Of a DNA stretch of 64,000 bases, positions 23,455-35,673 are shown one piece after another. Under the pieces are notes generated by a model. It did not search any database and had not been told where the DNA came from. It was given only the letters and a program-made list of their open reading frames with translations. The stretch is taken from assembly GCA_030435675.1 (NCBI GenBank), contig CM059625.1:9362001-9426000 (forward strand). The letters run 5' to 3'. Both the position numbers and the translations under genes were made by a program. Each line of letters starts with the position of its first letter. Position 1 is the first letter of the stretch. The DNA comes from Steinernema hermaphroditum (Eukaryota > Nematoda > Chromadorea > Rhabditida > Steinernematidae).

Positions 23455-25423
23455 ATGGCCCCGCCAAGCAACGTTTTCTCGGATGAACGTGAAGTTTCAC
23501 CTTCGCAACCTCCCACTGAAATCAATTGGCTTGCCAATCCGTATGCTAACATTGACAAGAACCTCGAGAAAAAAAAAAAGAAACTTGAAATTCGCCACGC
23601 CAAACTTGTTGGGCTGCGGGAAACTGTGGCTAAAGACAAAATCAAACTCGAAGAAGGCCAGCGAGAAGCCATCTTGATGATCGAAGATGTTTACCAGCAA
23701 CTTGAGTTCGTTAAGAAATTGCGTGAAGAAATCTTGAAAAGCACGGCCGAATATGAGCGCGCCGTGAAGCAAAGCAAAGTTGGCTCCAGAAAAAAGGTAA
23801 GTGTAACAGTCTCTCTCGGTTGCAATACAATTATTTAGGAGTCTGAGATGCAAAAGGACGTTATTAGTCGTGTCTTCGGTTACACAGCGGTTCTGGCTTG
23901 TATTGCAAAGAAGGGTCTTGGACAGCGTTTGGTTTTGGACTCGGTCAGTTCGTGATAACACTGTCCCCGTTGAAATACTGTTTTTAGGTTATTACGGAAA
24001 AGGAATTTGGCACGCTTACCACATTGTATAACGTAATTTCCATTCAAAATCATTATGATGGTGACGACACCAGAAACGATCAGCTGTCCTCAACGATATT
24101 CTGTGTTCTCTCAGGTACTAGTGCTGAAGTAACCCCCGGGCTGACAGGTATTGTGACTATTTTGGGATTATAATACTCTTTCATGTTCAGGATATTACGC
24201 TAAAAAACTGCTGACTACTATCATTTCGTCCGAGACCTACAAACTGTTCAAGGAGTCACAATCCTCAGAACCGCTCAGTAGTGAACATTCCGAGGCAAAA
24301 GTCGACGAAGCTGAAGCGCCGGCTTCCGTTGTGAATAATGACGGAAGCGAAGATAAGAGAGTCGGCGGCAACGGTAAAGGCAGCAAGCCGAACACTGAAG
24401 GGGAGTCTTCCCCTATTGAAGTAGTCAGTCGGGAATCGGCTGGTATTAATCATGGTGCGATGGTATGTTTTATGCATGCCACACATGCTAGAAACCGATA
24501 ATTTAGGCTGGTGAATCCATGGAGGAAAATTGTTCTGAATTTGTAGCCTCACAAGATAGCTCTGCTGTTACGCATGGTAAAAGAGATGGAACTACCTGAA
24601 TTTCTTAATGTTTTGTTTCAGACGATCAAGAGAAAAAAGCCGAGGTTTCACCTACACATTCAGAAGAGCTAAAGGATCGTCCACGAAAGACTTCCAAACG
24701 CAATGGAAAACGGAACAAGAACGCAGAGTCTGCTAAACCGGAACGCGTGAATGAATCAATGCCAAAAGAAGATCAAGTGCAAAATGCTAAATGTGAAACT
24801 GACTTGCCTAAGCCTGACAACCATGTTGGCCATGTCAACGATCCTACAAAATCATCGTGGGTGCGGATGCGACCGGAGGAACTTGTCAATGGCACATTGA
24901 CTTCGGTTCTAAATGAGAAAATGGCAGATGAGGCTTCAAAAAATCATGCTGAGAGCAATAGCACGGCATCGCACCCTAGGAATGGTAAGTTGGTTGAGAT
25001 TATGTTGATATCGTCTCTCACGTTCTTGCAGATCGTCAACGTGGACGTGGCAGGTCCTATTACAACCGCGGCACTTATCGTAGCCATAGAGCTGGACGAC
25101 AGGATCGTAGCGATCAAATTCTAGAAAATTCCACCAACCCCCAACCAAATGACAATTCTGACGTCTCAAATGGTCGGCAAGTATTTAACCATAATCGTGG
25201 AAATTCGTCGGGACGCAATGGTCCATTCAAGCCACGCAATGATGCCAATGGAAAGCAACGCAATGGAGAAGCACATCCCGGCTCACAGCGACCTTACAAT
25301 GAATATGACAAACAGACTCGGGGCTATCCCCAAAATAATGGTACGGCCACCTACCAATATGGATTCAAGTTCTCAGGAAACTCTGGTGCCGCTGGTGGTC
25401 GCGGTGCCTCTCACCGCACCTAA
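23455..25423 (+). CDS. caprin: Caprin-family RNA-granule protein
   Basis: Starts MAPPSNVFSDEREVSPS. Residues about 25-110 read INWLANPYANIDKNLEKKKK, then KLEEGQREAILMIEDVYQQL and EFVKKLREE, which follow the conserved N-terminal HR1 block of Caprin-1 (N-x-I-D-K-K-x-R-N-L-E-K-K-x-x-K-L, then the L-x-F-x-K-E-L segment). A helical domain follows (VFGYTAVLACIAKKG to YAKKLLTTIISSETY). The remainder is long, acidic and disordered, and ends in an RG/RGG-rich, Asn-rich tail (QRGRGRSYYNRGTYRSHR; GAAGGRGASHRT), typical RNA-binding and condensate sequence. At least six short introns keep the frame. Caprin proteins regulate translation in RNP granules with G3BP and FMRP; a similar role is inferred. AATAAA lies at 25643. 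Confidence 0.8.
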
Positions 25424-25642
25424 AGTCGCAATTGGTGCTAACTGATTGTTGCCCAATCTCACAGGTTGTATTGTTTTCATTTGTACTGATTTGAGTTCTC
25501 TGTGTTGTTCTCATACTCTCGGGTATCTTGTACACGTTCTCTTTCGTTCTTCACCTTCCTGACCCGGTCTCAATACTATGTGATACTATGTCGGTTCGGC
25601 GCTCAATTGTACTGCTTATTTTTTTTTTCTTTAAGATTTAAT

Positions 25643-25648
25643 AATAAA
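25643..25648 (+). other. Probable polyadenylation signal of the Caprin-like gene
   Basis: AATAAA about 220 bp after the stop codon, downstream of a T-rich run, the only good signal in this 3' flank. Confidence 0.5.
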
Positions 25649-25818
25649 TTAGGGTATGAAGGTGTTCTCGACGGCTACATAATCAGCTACTACCAAATTT
25701 TGTAAAAGAGTCTACTACTGCCTAGAAGATAATTGTCACGACATATCACGTGACCAAGAAGCTAAATTTGAAGAATATTCCTGTCTACATTCATTGTTAC
25801 GACAAAATGTAACCACCA

Positions 25819-26115
25819 TGTTGTTGAGACATTTGAGTCCCAGCACATAAGTCCCAGACATTTGAGTCCCAGAGCTCCAACGAAACGGTAATATTTGCAA
25901 ACCTTTATGAACTATCTCACTGGTGATTTACGTGCTCCACATCTACATTTTAGTCACAAAAAAAAGTATTTGAAATGTTACCGTTTCGTCGGAACTCTGT
26001 GTCTGAGACTCTAATGTCCGGGGTTCAAATGTCTGGGACTCAAGTGCCGGGATTCAACTGTCTGCGACTCAAATGTCCGGGACTCATGTGCCGGGACTCA
26101 AATGTCTCAACAACA
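25819..26115. repeat. Fold-back element made of an inverted 15 bp minisatellite
   Basis: A 297 bp element bounded by perfect 23 bp inverted repeats (25819-25841 and 26093-26115; outer bases TGTTGTTGAGACATTTGAG). Both arms consist of copies of a 15 bp unit close to ATGTCTGGGACTCAA, in opposite orientation. The right arm (26013-26115) has about seven units; the left arm (25819-25875) has about three or four. The inner ends of the arms also pair (CGAAACGGTAA at 25881 against TTACCGTTTCG at 25978), around a loop of about 85 bp. There is no open frame for a transposase. It looks like a non-autonomous fold-back or MITE-like repeat whose arms have expanded unequally; no clear target-site duplication is visible. 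Confidence 0.8.
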
Positions 26116-26327
26116 CAACCATACATTGTTAAGTTCGGTCTCAAACGGAAAAGCATTGTGCGGTAAAAACGCGCGTATGAAACGTTTGCTTTTCCGGTCT
26201 CGCGTGTGCTTATTTGTTTGTATTTTCGTTGTGCGTGGTTGGTGTATAATAGCTAACATCGGAAGTTGCTTTATAGCAACTGCGATTTCTTAGAGCTTCT
26301 GTTTATTTTGCGTTGCTTTTTCAGCTG

Positions 26328-29300
26328 ATGTCGGGCAAGAAGAAATCGTTGCGACAAAGCACGATCACCTCGTTTCTCCAAACCGGAAGCTCTACCCCAT
26401 TACGGGAGACCGAGCGTACATCTGGTTCTGCTAAAGTGAAGTCTCCAAACGAAAATTTTCCTGAGACAGGTGATACCTATAACCATGAATATCGAATAGA
26501 GCTGTTTTTTAGATCAGAAAAAGAACGAAGCGAAAGGTGATGGTGCTACCCCTCTAAAATCTGTCAATAAGCGAAGACGTGTGGTGATTTCTTCTGATGA
26601 AGAAGAAGACAGTGACCACAGTACCAGCTATGCGAAAGACAGTCATAAGAAGCCGAAAATTGTGTCATCTGACAGTGAAGAAAATTTAGCTGAATCGTCA
26701 TCGATGGCTGATGTCCTTACAGATGTTAGTATGCTCACGAGAGTAACAAAAGTTGCCCTTATGTTTTTCAGGAATGTTCCAGAATGTCTATAACATCGTC
26801 AGATTTTAACAGCGTTCTGGTGGATCTCAATGAAAAAGATCAGAAAGTTGCCACGAAAGTTATGCATGCTGCGAACTTAATTAATTCGCTGAAGCCATCA
26901 ATTGCTGATTTCGTGAGTAACCTGATCCGTGAAGCTATTGTAATTAGACAGAATTTCTAGAGCGAAGATGTACCCGACGCTGTGGAGTCACCATCTGTTA
27001 AAGTTTCAAAGAAGGGTTACATACCTAGGTCGATTACCGAATCTGACCAGGAACGTTTTCCACATCTATATGATGAAGATTTTCGCTTTCTGAAGGTAGG
27101 TTTCGTGAACTGTCTCAATTTTCTACAGCTGTCTGTTTAGCCTGAGCATATTAAAGATTTCGAGGGAAGGAAGAAATCTCATCCCGATTATGACCCTAAG
27201 ACACTATTTGTTCCGGAAGCTTTTATGAAGAAACAAACTCCAGGTCTGTCTGACAATACAACTTAGCTCCACGTAGAATAGTTTAGGTCATAAACAGTGG
27301 TGGACGTTAAAGTCTCAAAACTTCGACACTATCCTGTTTTTTAAAGTTGGGAAATTTTACGAAATGTATCACATGGACGCAGTTGTTGGTGTTGAATGCC
27401 TAAATCTAATTTATATGAGGGTAATGAAATGACAGGAAGTTGGTGTGACGGAACAGTGGACGTTGTTGCAGGGAAAATTTGCCCATGCTGGTTTCCCCGA
27501 AATGGCTTACGGTCGCTATGCTGATCAGTTGGTTAGTCGTGGATACAAAGTGGCCCGTATTGAGCAGACAGAAACACCACAGCAGTTGGATGAACGATGC
27601 AAAACGTCGAAAGTTAAGGAAAAAGTTGTGAAGCGGTAGGATATCGTCTTATTTCGCCTTATTATATATTTTCTTCGCTCCATGTTTTAGAGAAGTGTGC
27701 CGTTTGACAACTCAGGCCACTCGGACGTATGGTGTACTCGATACGTCGAATGAACAAAACAGTCTAGACTTTGTTGATTCTTCGGCTAAATATTTTATTG
27801 CTATTGCGGAAAAAGTGAAAAAGGTGTGAGTGTTTGTGTGTAATTTACGTAGATTTAATTTTAGTCGGATTCGTCGAACATATCTACATCTGAATATGGA
27901 ATATGTATTAGTGATACATCAACGGGAACGTTTATCCTATCGCAATTTACCGACGATGAGTGTCATTCATTTTTGAGAACACTACTGGCACAGCATCCGC
28001 CACTGCAGGTAATTTGACAGTGCTACCATTCGTTCAGGCTGCAGTGTTCCAGGTTGTTTACGAGAAAGGTCATTCTTCCAGTTCAACACAAGCTGTTCTG
28101 AGCTCTACTGTTGGTCACTGTCAGAAGGAAGGATTGGTCCCGAACGCAGAATTTTATGGAACTGCGCGAGTTCTGGAGATTGTAGGTGCTTCTTTCGAAA
28201 ATATTTTATTGTCATGGGTAACCTTTAAGCTCTCTGGAGATGATTACTTTGGGTGCAACGTATCACAGTGGCCTGCTTCCATTGCAGGGTTGCTGGAAGA
28301 TCCTTCTGGTGGCATTCCTAAGAGTAAACCGGAATATTCAATGGCGCTATCTTCGTTTGGCGCTACATTATGGTATGTCCGCATCTCTGAAACGATATTT
28401 TGTGATTGCTCTTTACAGGTATTTCAAACGATGCTTGATTGACGTGGATATGGTAACCATGCAAAATTTTACAGTATATGACCCACTGGGTGCTCCAAAG
28501 CAAGATATCTCGGTGATATTATTACGTGTTGTAAGACCTAATGATGTCAGTTCTTTCTTTCAGAAGTGTGACACAAATTACTGGAAAGATAAGAGAATGA
28601 TTCTTGATTGTGCTGCGCTCATCAATCTGAACCTTGTTGGTCCACTTGATTCGAGAAAGAAAAACACGTTACGTGATCCAACTGCTGCTAAATTCTCACT
28701 TTACAGTACTATTAATAAGTGTTCAACGCCTTTCGGTATTGGAATTTCTTTCCTTCGTCTTCGTAACGGCGCAGTTCTTAGGTAAACGGAAATTGAGAGT
28801 TTGGGTTTGTTCGCCCCTGTGTGATACGGAACTTATTGCTCAACGGCAAGATGCTATCGAATTTCTATGCAGTATGGAAGCCCAAACCTTTGTGACGGAA
28901 TCTTTGACGGAATTGCGGAAAATTCCGGATTTGGAGAGACTTTTGCAAAAGTAGGTTTGCGGTAAATTTTTTTCTTTATTTCTGTTTTTTTTTTTAGGAT
29001 TCACACTCTCGGACTGAAATACAGAGTTGACAAGCACCCCGATGGTCGCGCTGTGTTATTTGATATGACACGCTACAACAAAAGGAAGATATGTGATTTG
29101 GCTAACACCCTTGATGGGTTTCGCCAGGTTATTCGAATTAGAAATAGGTACTTGGAATTGCAGGACGACGAGAACTTGAAACAGTATTTTTTCATACTCA
29201 TTCTATCATACAGCCGCTGTTTAGAGTAACGTTGCTTGAAAAGTGTTTTGGTGATGGATTTGTTGATATAACTCGAGATCTGCAGCATTTCTCGGTAGTA

Positions 29301-31040
29301 TTGCTGCAGAGTATCACTGAAGTACAAGTTACCTTTAGGAGTCGTTTAACCAAGAGCAAGCCGTAAAGGAAGGAATTATCGTACCACGTCCAGGAATGGA
29401 TGCCGAATATGACAAAACATGCGAGAAGGTATCTCAATGTATGAAAAATCTTGACGCATATCTAAAGGAACAACAAAAGAAGTTGAAGTGTTCGGTAAAA
29501 GATGTGTTACGGAGTTATGAGCTTTTTAAATTGCTATAGGCAATTTGCTACGTTGCTGGTGGTAAGAGTCGCTATACTCTCGAAATTCCCGAAGCTATAT
29601 GTGATTCGCTCCGTGATGAGTTTGAATTAAAATCGCAAAGGAAAGGTTTCCGTCGGTACACGACGCCTAGGTCAGAAGATTTGCTAAATGAACTCATCGT
29701 AGCTGAAGAAGAACGTGACAAAATTAGACTAGATCTTCTTCGAAGAGTATTTGCCGATTTTGATAGCAGGTATGTCTTTATTTGGTAGTGGCTTCATTAT
29801 CACAGATACTTTTTAGGAAAATAAAGTGGGCTGCTACTGTGCAAGCCGTAGCAACGTTTGATTGCTTACTGTCGCTTGCTCAGTACGTTAAGACCTGCGG
29901 CATGACGATGACAAGACCCGAACTCGTAGTTAATTCCGACAAGGTTGTCTGCCCTTGTTCCGCATTCTTAATCACCATTTTGACGCTTTAGGTTTTCTTA
30001 GAGGTTGAGGCAGGTTATCATCCATCTTTAGCCTTGTTGATGTCGTCGTCTACTAAACAAGCATACATTCCTAACAGTACTTTCATGGGTGGTGATCATC
30101 CTCTTACCATTTTGCTAACTGGTCCAAATATGGGAGGCAAATCTACGCTCATGCGTCAAGTCGCCGTTCTTGTTGTATTAGCCCAGATGGTTTGACTGGA
30201 ATTTTTTACGCGATCTGCATAAGCTTTCGTTTCAGGGCTGCTTCGTACCTGCCAGTAAGATGAGATTTACGCCTGTTGATAGGATTTTTACCAGGATTGG
30301 AGCTAGTGATCGTATTATGGCAGGTGACCATATCTCTTTTGAATAACTGTAATGAAACGATATTCCTTGAAGGACAGTCTACATTCTTTGTAGAACTAAA
30401 CGAGGCAAAAACAATTTTGCGTGACGCATCACCACATTCACTTGTCGTTATTGATGAACTTGGTCGTGGCACAAGGTAAAAATAGATTGTTTGTGAGGAA
30501 CTCCTTTGATGGCTTTTCAGTACCTATGACGGCGCTGCTATAGCAAGCTCGGTGCTAAAGTTTATAGCGAGGAGTTTGCGCTGCAGATGTTTCTTTTCAA
30601 CACATTATTTGGCGCTGTGTTCTGAGGTGGAAGCTGAAAACAATGTATTATTCGCCCACATGGTATGTACTGTTCTGCTTACGTTGTGTTCTAAAACGGA
30701 AAAAAATTTAGTCGTGCATGGTCGAGAACGAAAACAAGGATGACCCAACCCTAGAAAACGTTACTTTCCTGTACACTGTCGTACCCGGAATTTGTCCAAA
30801 ATCCTATGGTTTCTACGCTGCTAAGCTGGCAGGCATCCCGCCAACGGTATTCACGAAATATTTTTTTCATAATTTATGGATACTGTATTTCAGGTTGTTC
30901 GAGCAGCATACGACGCTAGCAAGCAGTATCACGTGGGTGTCAATAACACAACAGACAGTTTGCGGAAATTAAGAAGTATGGCTCAAGGTGGTGGTGTTGC
31001 CCGAGAGAAGATTGTAGCAGCCATTGACAGTCTTTTGTGA
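26328..31040 (+). CDS. msh-6: DNA mismatch repair protein MSH6
   Basis: MutS-alpha subunit that pairs with MSH2 to recognise base mismatches and small loops. The ATG follows an acceptor-like ctttttcag by 3 bp. The N-terminus carries a PCNA-binding box, RQSTITSFL, very like the human MSH6 start. A Ser/Glu/Lys-rich linker follows ([18 protein letters not shown]); no PWWP domain is evident. The mismatch-binding domain begins near 27290 with [15 protein letters not shown], containing the intercalating Phe-x-Glu motif. The connector, lever and clamp domains follow in small exons. The ATPase has Walker [12 protein letters not shown] (about 30121), [26 protein letters not shown], Walker [13 protein letters not shown] (about 30445), FFSTHY and [15 protein letters not shown]. 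All catalytic motifs are intact. Around twenty introns of about 45-50 bp retain the frame. The C-terminus ends [13 protein letters not shown]. Confidence 0.97.
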
Positions 31041-34000
31041 TGCAACCTTTGTTTTGCTGTTTCTTACTTGTCGCAATTTTCTTATTATATTTGGAGAGAA
31101 ATAGCCGGTTTGTTGAAATGTGATCGCATATTATGTGTGGTGTTATACGGATTATTTTGTTTAACGGTTTGTAGAAGTAGTATTGAGAAGAGTACAAACC
31201 TTTGAGTGGCTGAAGGTTTTTGCTCTTTGATTGTTAGAAGTACTGTGTGTGTAGTTCTGGAGTTTAAAGATTCGAAAGTTGCTTCCTGATGAACAGTGAG
31301 CGAGAAGCAGCCGTTCGCGAATGAACGTTGATTGAAGCCTTCGTCTGCTTTGCCCCCACTCTTGCCGATCGAGTGATACGTGCATTTCGGAACATCGACG
31401 CTCAGTCGCCGCACTATAGGGCACGCGAGCGCGTATTGACGCGGCGCATAAGTCCGGAGTCCGGACCTCACAATTGTTACATTGTGATAAATTTGAGGTT
31501 CATTGCTTCAGTTTGGTTTTATCTTTACGGAAGATCTACAAGAACACAGCTGTGCTTATTATTGTGAGGATCATTCTCCTATTAATTCATGACCGTGCGT
31601 TTTTTGCGCATATTAGAGAGGTGAAAGGCGATACTGAGGCTGAGCTATTTCAAATGGATTTCTACGTCAAATTTGTTCTGTGGACCATTTCGTGTTGAAG
31701 GTTATAAACTGCGCTCGTGCAATCACGACGACGTTCACGACGAATTGATCTCATTGTTAATGAAGATCACTAGCGCGGTGCAAAGTACAAATACGTGCAT
31801 GCAACCTTCTTTGCTCTTTTGAAAAGATTGTTGTTGGTCTTCTTGCTGAGAATGTTGCTCGAAGCGAAAGAAGATCAAAAGCTCAAACGTGTAGGACGCA
31901 ATGCGACGATACCTATTCCATAATGTTTGAAGTAAAGTCAATTTCGAGGCGTCATTTTAGTCTTTATGACACGTTTTTGACGACATAAAGATGTTCTGTG
32001 GATGCTGACAAAAGAAAACGTGATCCGTAGTTTTTTTGTTGTCCGTTTCTCTCCCATCTCTAATCAGTCTTTGCCGGCTTGCTGTGCTGGTGACACACAT
32101 TGTTTGTTTTCGAAAGCCTTTACTGACATATCAGCGGTAGTTTGGCGGTCGAAAGCGGTAACGAAAAATCACGCCATGCTGCATACAGTAACGCGAGCAA
32201 TTCTCCGTCGAGCCCCCCTCAGTTTCCCCTAGTTCGGGACAGCGTTGTGTTATTCCTTTTCTGATTTTCTTTTCTGATTCTGATTGTTATTCCATTCATT
32301 TGTTGTAGTTTCTTTTCTGCTGAGTGACCTAGCAGAGTTCAGTGTATCTTTATGGGTTAGAAAGTACCGCATATTACAACACATTACAGTTTACACATTA
32401 CACATTACAGCACGTCTATAGATGACAAGAAAAAATACCTTCTTTTGGTTATTTTACTTCTTAGCTGTTTTTTTTTTTTTTGCAATTTTTGAAACAGTTG
32501 ATGAAAATTGAATGTTGAACTGCCACTTCATTCACTTTCGTCGTTTTTGAGTGGATGTATCTGATGTGACAAGAGCGAACGTTTGATCTGCGCTTGCAAA
32601 AAAATACCTGTTGACTGAGGGGGCTGATGCACGTTTGCTCCCTCGTTGTGCTGCATAGCAGTGGTCTTTGGGTATCACTAGTCGCTAAGTTGTAAATAGA
32701 AAGAAGACCGCAGTGGTCGCTGACAGGTACTTTTCGGTGCTTGATATGTGTGAAGTAATAATGAATTAAGTCTAATCGTTTGCGTTGCATGAATTTCACG
32801 TGAGCAGCTGGTGTTTTGCAAGACAGTCTGTTCAACGGCTATAGTTGGGACGCATGTACTGGGGCTCAACAGACTTGGTTCCCGTGATTAGCGAATGATT
32901 ACTTTGCGCCCGATCTACTACCTAACGAAAACAGAAATGATTAATGAATGTAATCGTAACTATACGCGCCGTAGTAAGGCAGGGTTTCGGAAGAAAAACC
33001 AGAAAGTGTGGCGCGATCAGTGCATGTGCTGTTGGAACCGTGAGAGGGATTCTCTCTTGTTCCAGGCACGTGCAGTCAGTTGGGGTGCACCCACAGAATC
33101 ATTCCATCGCGGAAGCAACTGCTGCTTATGCGACCGAAAGGATCATGTGAAGGACGCGTGCATTTCCCACCGATAGGACGTGATCTTACTGACGGGCGCC
33201 TGTTGATCGCTATGTTCCGACGGCCTCTCCCGTCTATCTCCGACTTCCCTCTTCTCCTCTGTGGCCGAACCGATAGCGCGTCGACGACAATCACGACGGC
33301 TGTTTGCCTTTGAAGAATCGTGGCTGTTTTCCGAAGACTGATGGCAGGTTCGGGTGCGTCCCGCTCTCATAGCACGCAGAGCTTCCTTGCGATGCCATGC
33401 CAACCTATGACTGCTGCTTCGGCGATAAGGTGTTTTCTTAGAGTTGTTTGTATTCCGAAAGTCGTAAGCAACTGCTTGCTCCGTTTAGCTTCTGATAAGC
33501 AGGCGAGCGAGTCGCTACCGCGCGATCACACTATCACCACCGCCGCAGCGCTGTGCGATCGCACTGTGCATCACAACATGATGCATTGCTGTTTTGACGA
33601 CCGCTTCTTAGGGTTATACTGGTATTTTAAAGAGGAATTCTTTGACAACATTAGCGTCCTTCGGCCTGAGCATGCTTTAGTCGCCAACGACAATTTTAAC
33701 GATGTAAATATGTAAATTTAGTTAGAGTGGGCTTATAAAATTATGTCTCTTTTATTTAGGTATTTAAGACTTAATCGCATTGACTTCTCAGGATCTAAAT
33801 AAAATATTGCACTCATCTTTTATAACAGCGTTAACACACAATTGTTTACGATCCTGCAGACATTGTCTGCTGTTTCATATCAAGTTTTGAATACGATGCC
33901 TTTCGAAAATGCCGCAAAGTTGTCAGAATAATCACTACGTAATTAATGTTTACGGGCGCTGTGTAACCATCATGAACGCAGTACCATTTAGTCTTTGACC

Positions 34001-34389
34001 TACGTTATTGTTGCGACGCTACCAGAGCCTGCTTCGCATCCCCGTTGATTCCGACATAAATTGCGTACGCGGAGTTTTATTTTCTACGAAAGCATGGTGA
34101 ACGTTTGTTGTTTCCTCTTGATTTCGGTATATTCACGAAAGGATGAGAATTTAGAACTATTGGTGTCGTCTCTGGGAACGGGGATAGACCGCATTTTCAC
34201 CGATAACCTGCTTTATCATCTTCTGTCGTATCACCACTCACTTATGCTTGTTCACGTGAAATTCATGTGCACACTGCACGTTGCCACTTTGATTTTGATC
34301 TGTGTTTGCGCGTGCACGCTTTGCTGTTTTGTTTGTTTCGTTCTACACTAAGTGCTGTTTTCTTTCAGCTCAGGGCTCAACCGACTGTT
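31041..34389. other. Intergenic region, no supportable gene
   Basis: About 3.3 kb. Open frames up to 131 codons show no domain, signal or exon logic. It contains a short ACACATTACA-like tandem (32370-32411), a T-rich run near 32470 and a GC-richer part at 33.0-33.6 kb. An acceptor-like tttctttcag ends near 34368, upstream of the next gene's ATG. Confidence 0.4.
32370..32411. repeat. Short tandem of ACACATTACA-like units
   Basis: Four or five imperfect copies of ATTACA/ACACATTACA in 42 bp. Simple-sequence repeat with no evident function. Confidence 0.5.
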
Positions 34390-35673
34390 ATGCAGTGTGT
34401 CGGTTCCTCTTCAGGTGTTCAGTCCTACAGTGACGTCGCCCATTCAGCTCCATGCTCTTCTCCGCTCTGTTCTTTCGCATGCCGACGAGCCGCTTCATTT
34501 CCTGTTGCGAATGGCACGTTTCGCCCGAGCTCACTCAAGGTTGACTCTGTTGTTCGTGCGCGAAATTTTTGAACGACCGGGACACTTTAGGAGCGTTCCA
34601 AAAGTGAATCGGAAGCATTGAATAGGTTCGACTACAGATTCAATACAAGCTTCATTGATCTTGTGCCACTACACCTGTGGCAGCAGAAGGTCCACACAAG
34701 TGACCCAGCACGTAAGATGTTTCAATTATTATCCTGAATGACCCGCACATTCCTTCAGATTCTAGCAGTTCAGATTCGGAAGATGATGCCAGTTCTGGGG
34801 TCAGCTCGTCTGACGCAGCCGATGATAACGTCGACTATTTGGGATTCGAATTTACCGACAAGGATGGTTTTGCAACACAGACGATTGTTTCAACCGGCCG
34901 TCCAAAGAAATCAGTCCGTTTTGCCGATGACTGCGGTGGAAATTTGGAGACTGTGCGTGTGATGACTGAGCCGTCCGACTATCCACCTCGAATCAGCCCT
35001 TCTGTGTTAAGAAGACTGCGCGGCGAATCTGGCGATCACGCTCTTGAGACTCAGATCTGCGCATCATGGATCGTACCATTCAAACAACCGGCAAGCGAAT
35101 ATGTACGTTTTCGCGAACACTTGGACAGCGGCAAGGTTGCTCTAGAGAACGTTTTGCTCAAGAACGATGTTTGCAAGATGACCGGCACGATAAAGGTATG
35201 TAACGATCCTGTTGTGTATTAATATGATTTAATTTTATAGGTAGTGAATTTAGCATTTGAAAAACGGGTATTTATAAGAATTACGGATAACGGTTGGAAA
35301 AACTTTTTGGATAGACCTGCTACTTTTCAACCTTCATCATCAAAAACGTACGACACCTTCAGCTTTGACATTGATATACCTCGTAATACAGAGCCGGTTT
35401 GTTCCAACCTTATCGAAATCTATGACGGCCCGTATTTAGGATTCGAAAGTTGAGTTCTGTATATGCTACATTGCTGCTGGCAAGGACTACTGGGACTCAA
35501 ATGACGGCACTAATTACGTGCTGATTTCACCTCCGCACGAAGACCATCATATGGGACCACCACAAAAGAATGTGCCCAAAAAAGACGTCGATGATGCTTA
35601 CCGTTTGTCCTATGACGACTGGACGAAATTTGGAAGTTGGAAAAACTTAAGTACTGATGGCCCTTACTGGTGA
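34390..35673 (+). CDS. Glycogen-targeting regulatory subunit of protein phosphatase 1 (PPP1R3 family)
   Basis: Brings PP1 to glycogen so that glycogen synthase and phosphorylase are dephosphorylated. The start MQCVGSSSGVQSYSDVAHS lies 21 bp after an acceptor-like site. A 49 bp intron joins SSLK to ERSKSESEALNRFDYRF. An acidic Ser region (DSSSSDSEDDASSGVSSSD) precedes GRPKKSVRFADDCGG, which contains the PP1-docking RVxF-type motif SVRFAD in the usual position. The CBM21 carbohydrate-binding domain follows: PASEYVRFREHL, VALENVLLKN, TIKVVNLAFEKRVFIRITDN and TYDTFSFDIDIP. After a 43 bp intron it ends with EFCICYIAAGKDYWDSNDG, the signature CBM21 end. It stops soon after, ending DGPYW. The domain order and length (about 370 residues) fit the family. 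Confidence 0.92.

Noticed and set aside
26328..31040. Possible operon of Caprin and MSH6
   Set aside because: They are about 900 bp apart with a repeat between, far beyond the usual nematode operon spacing.
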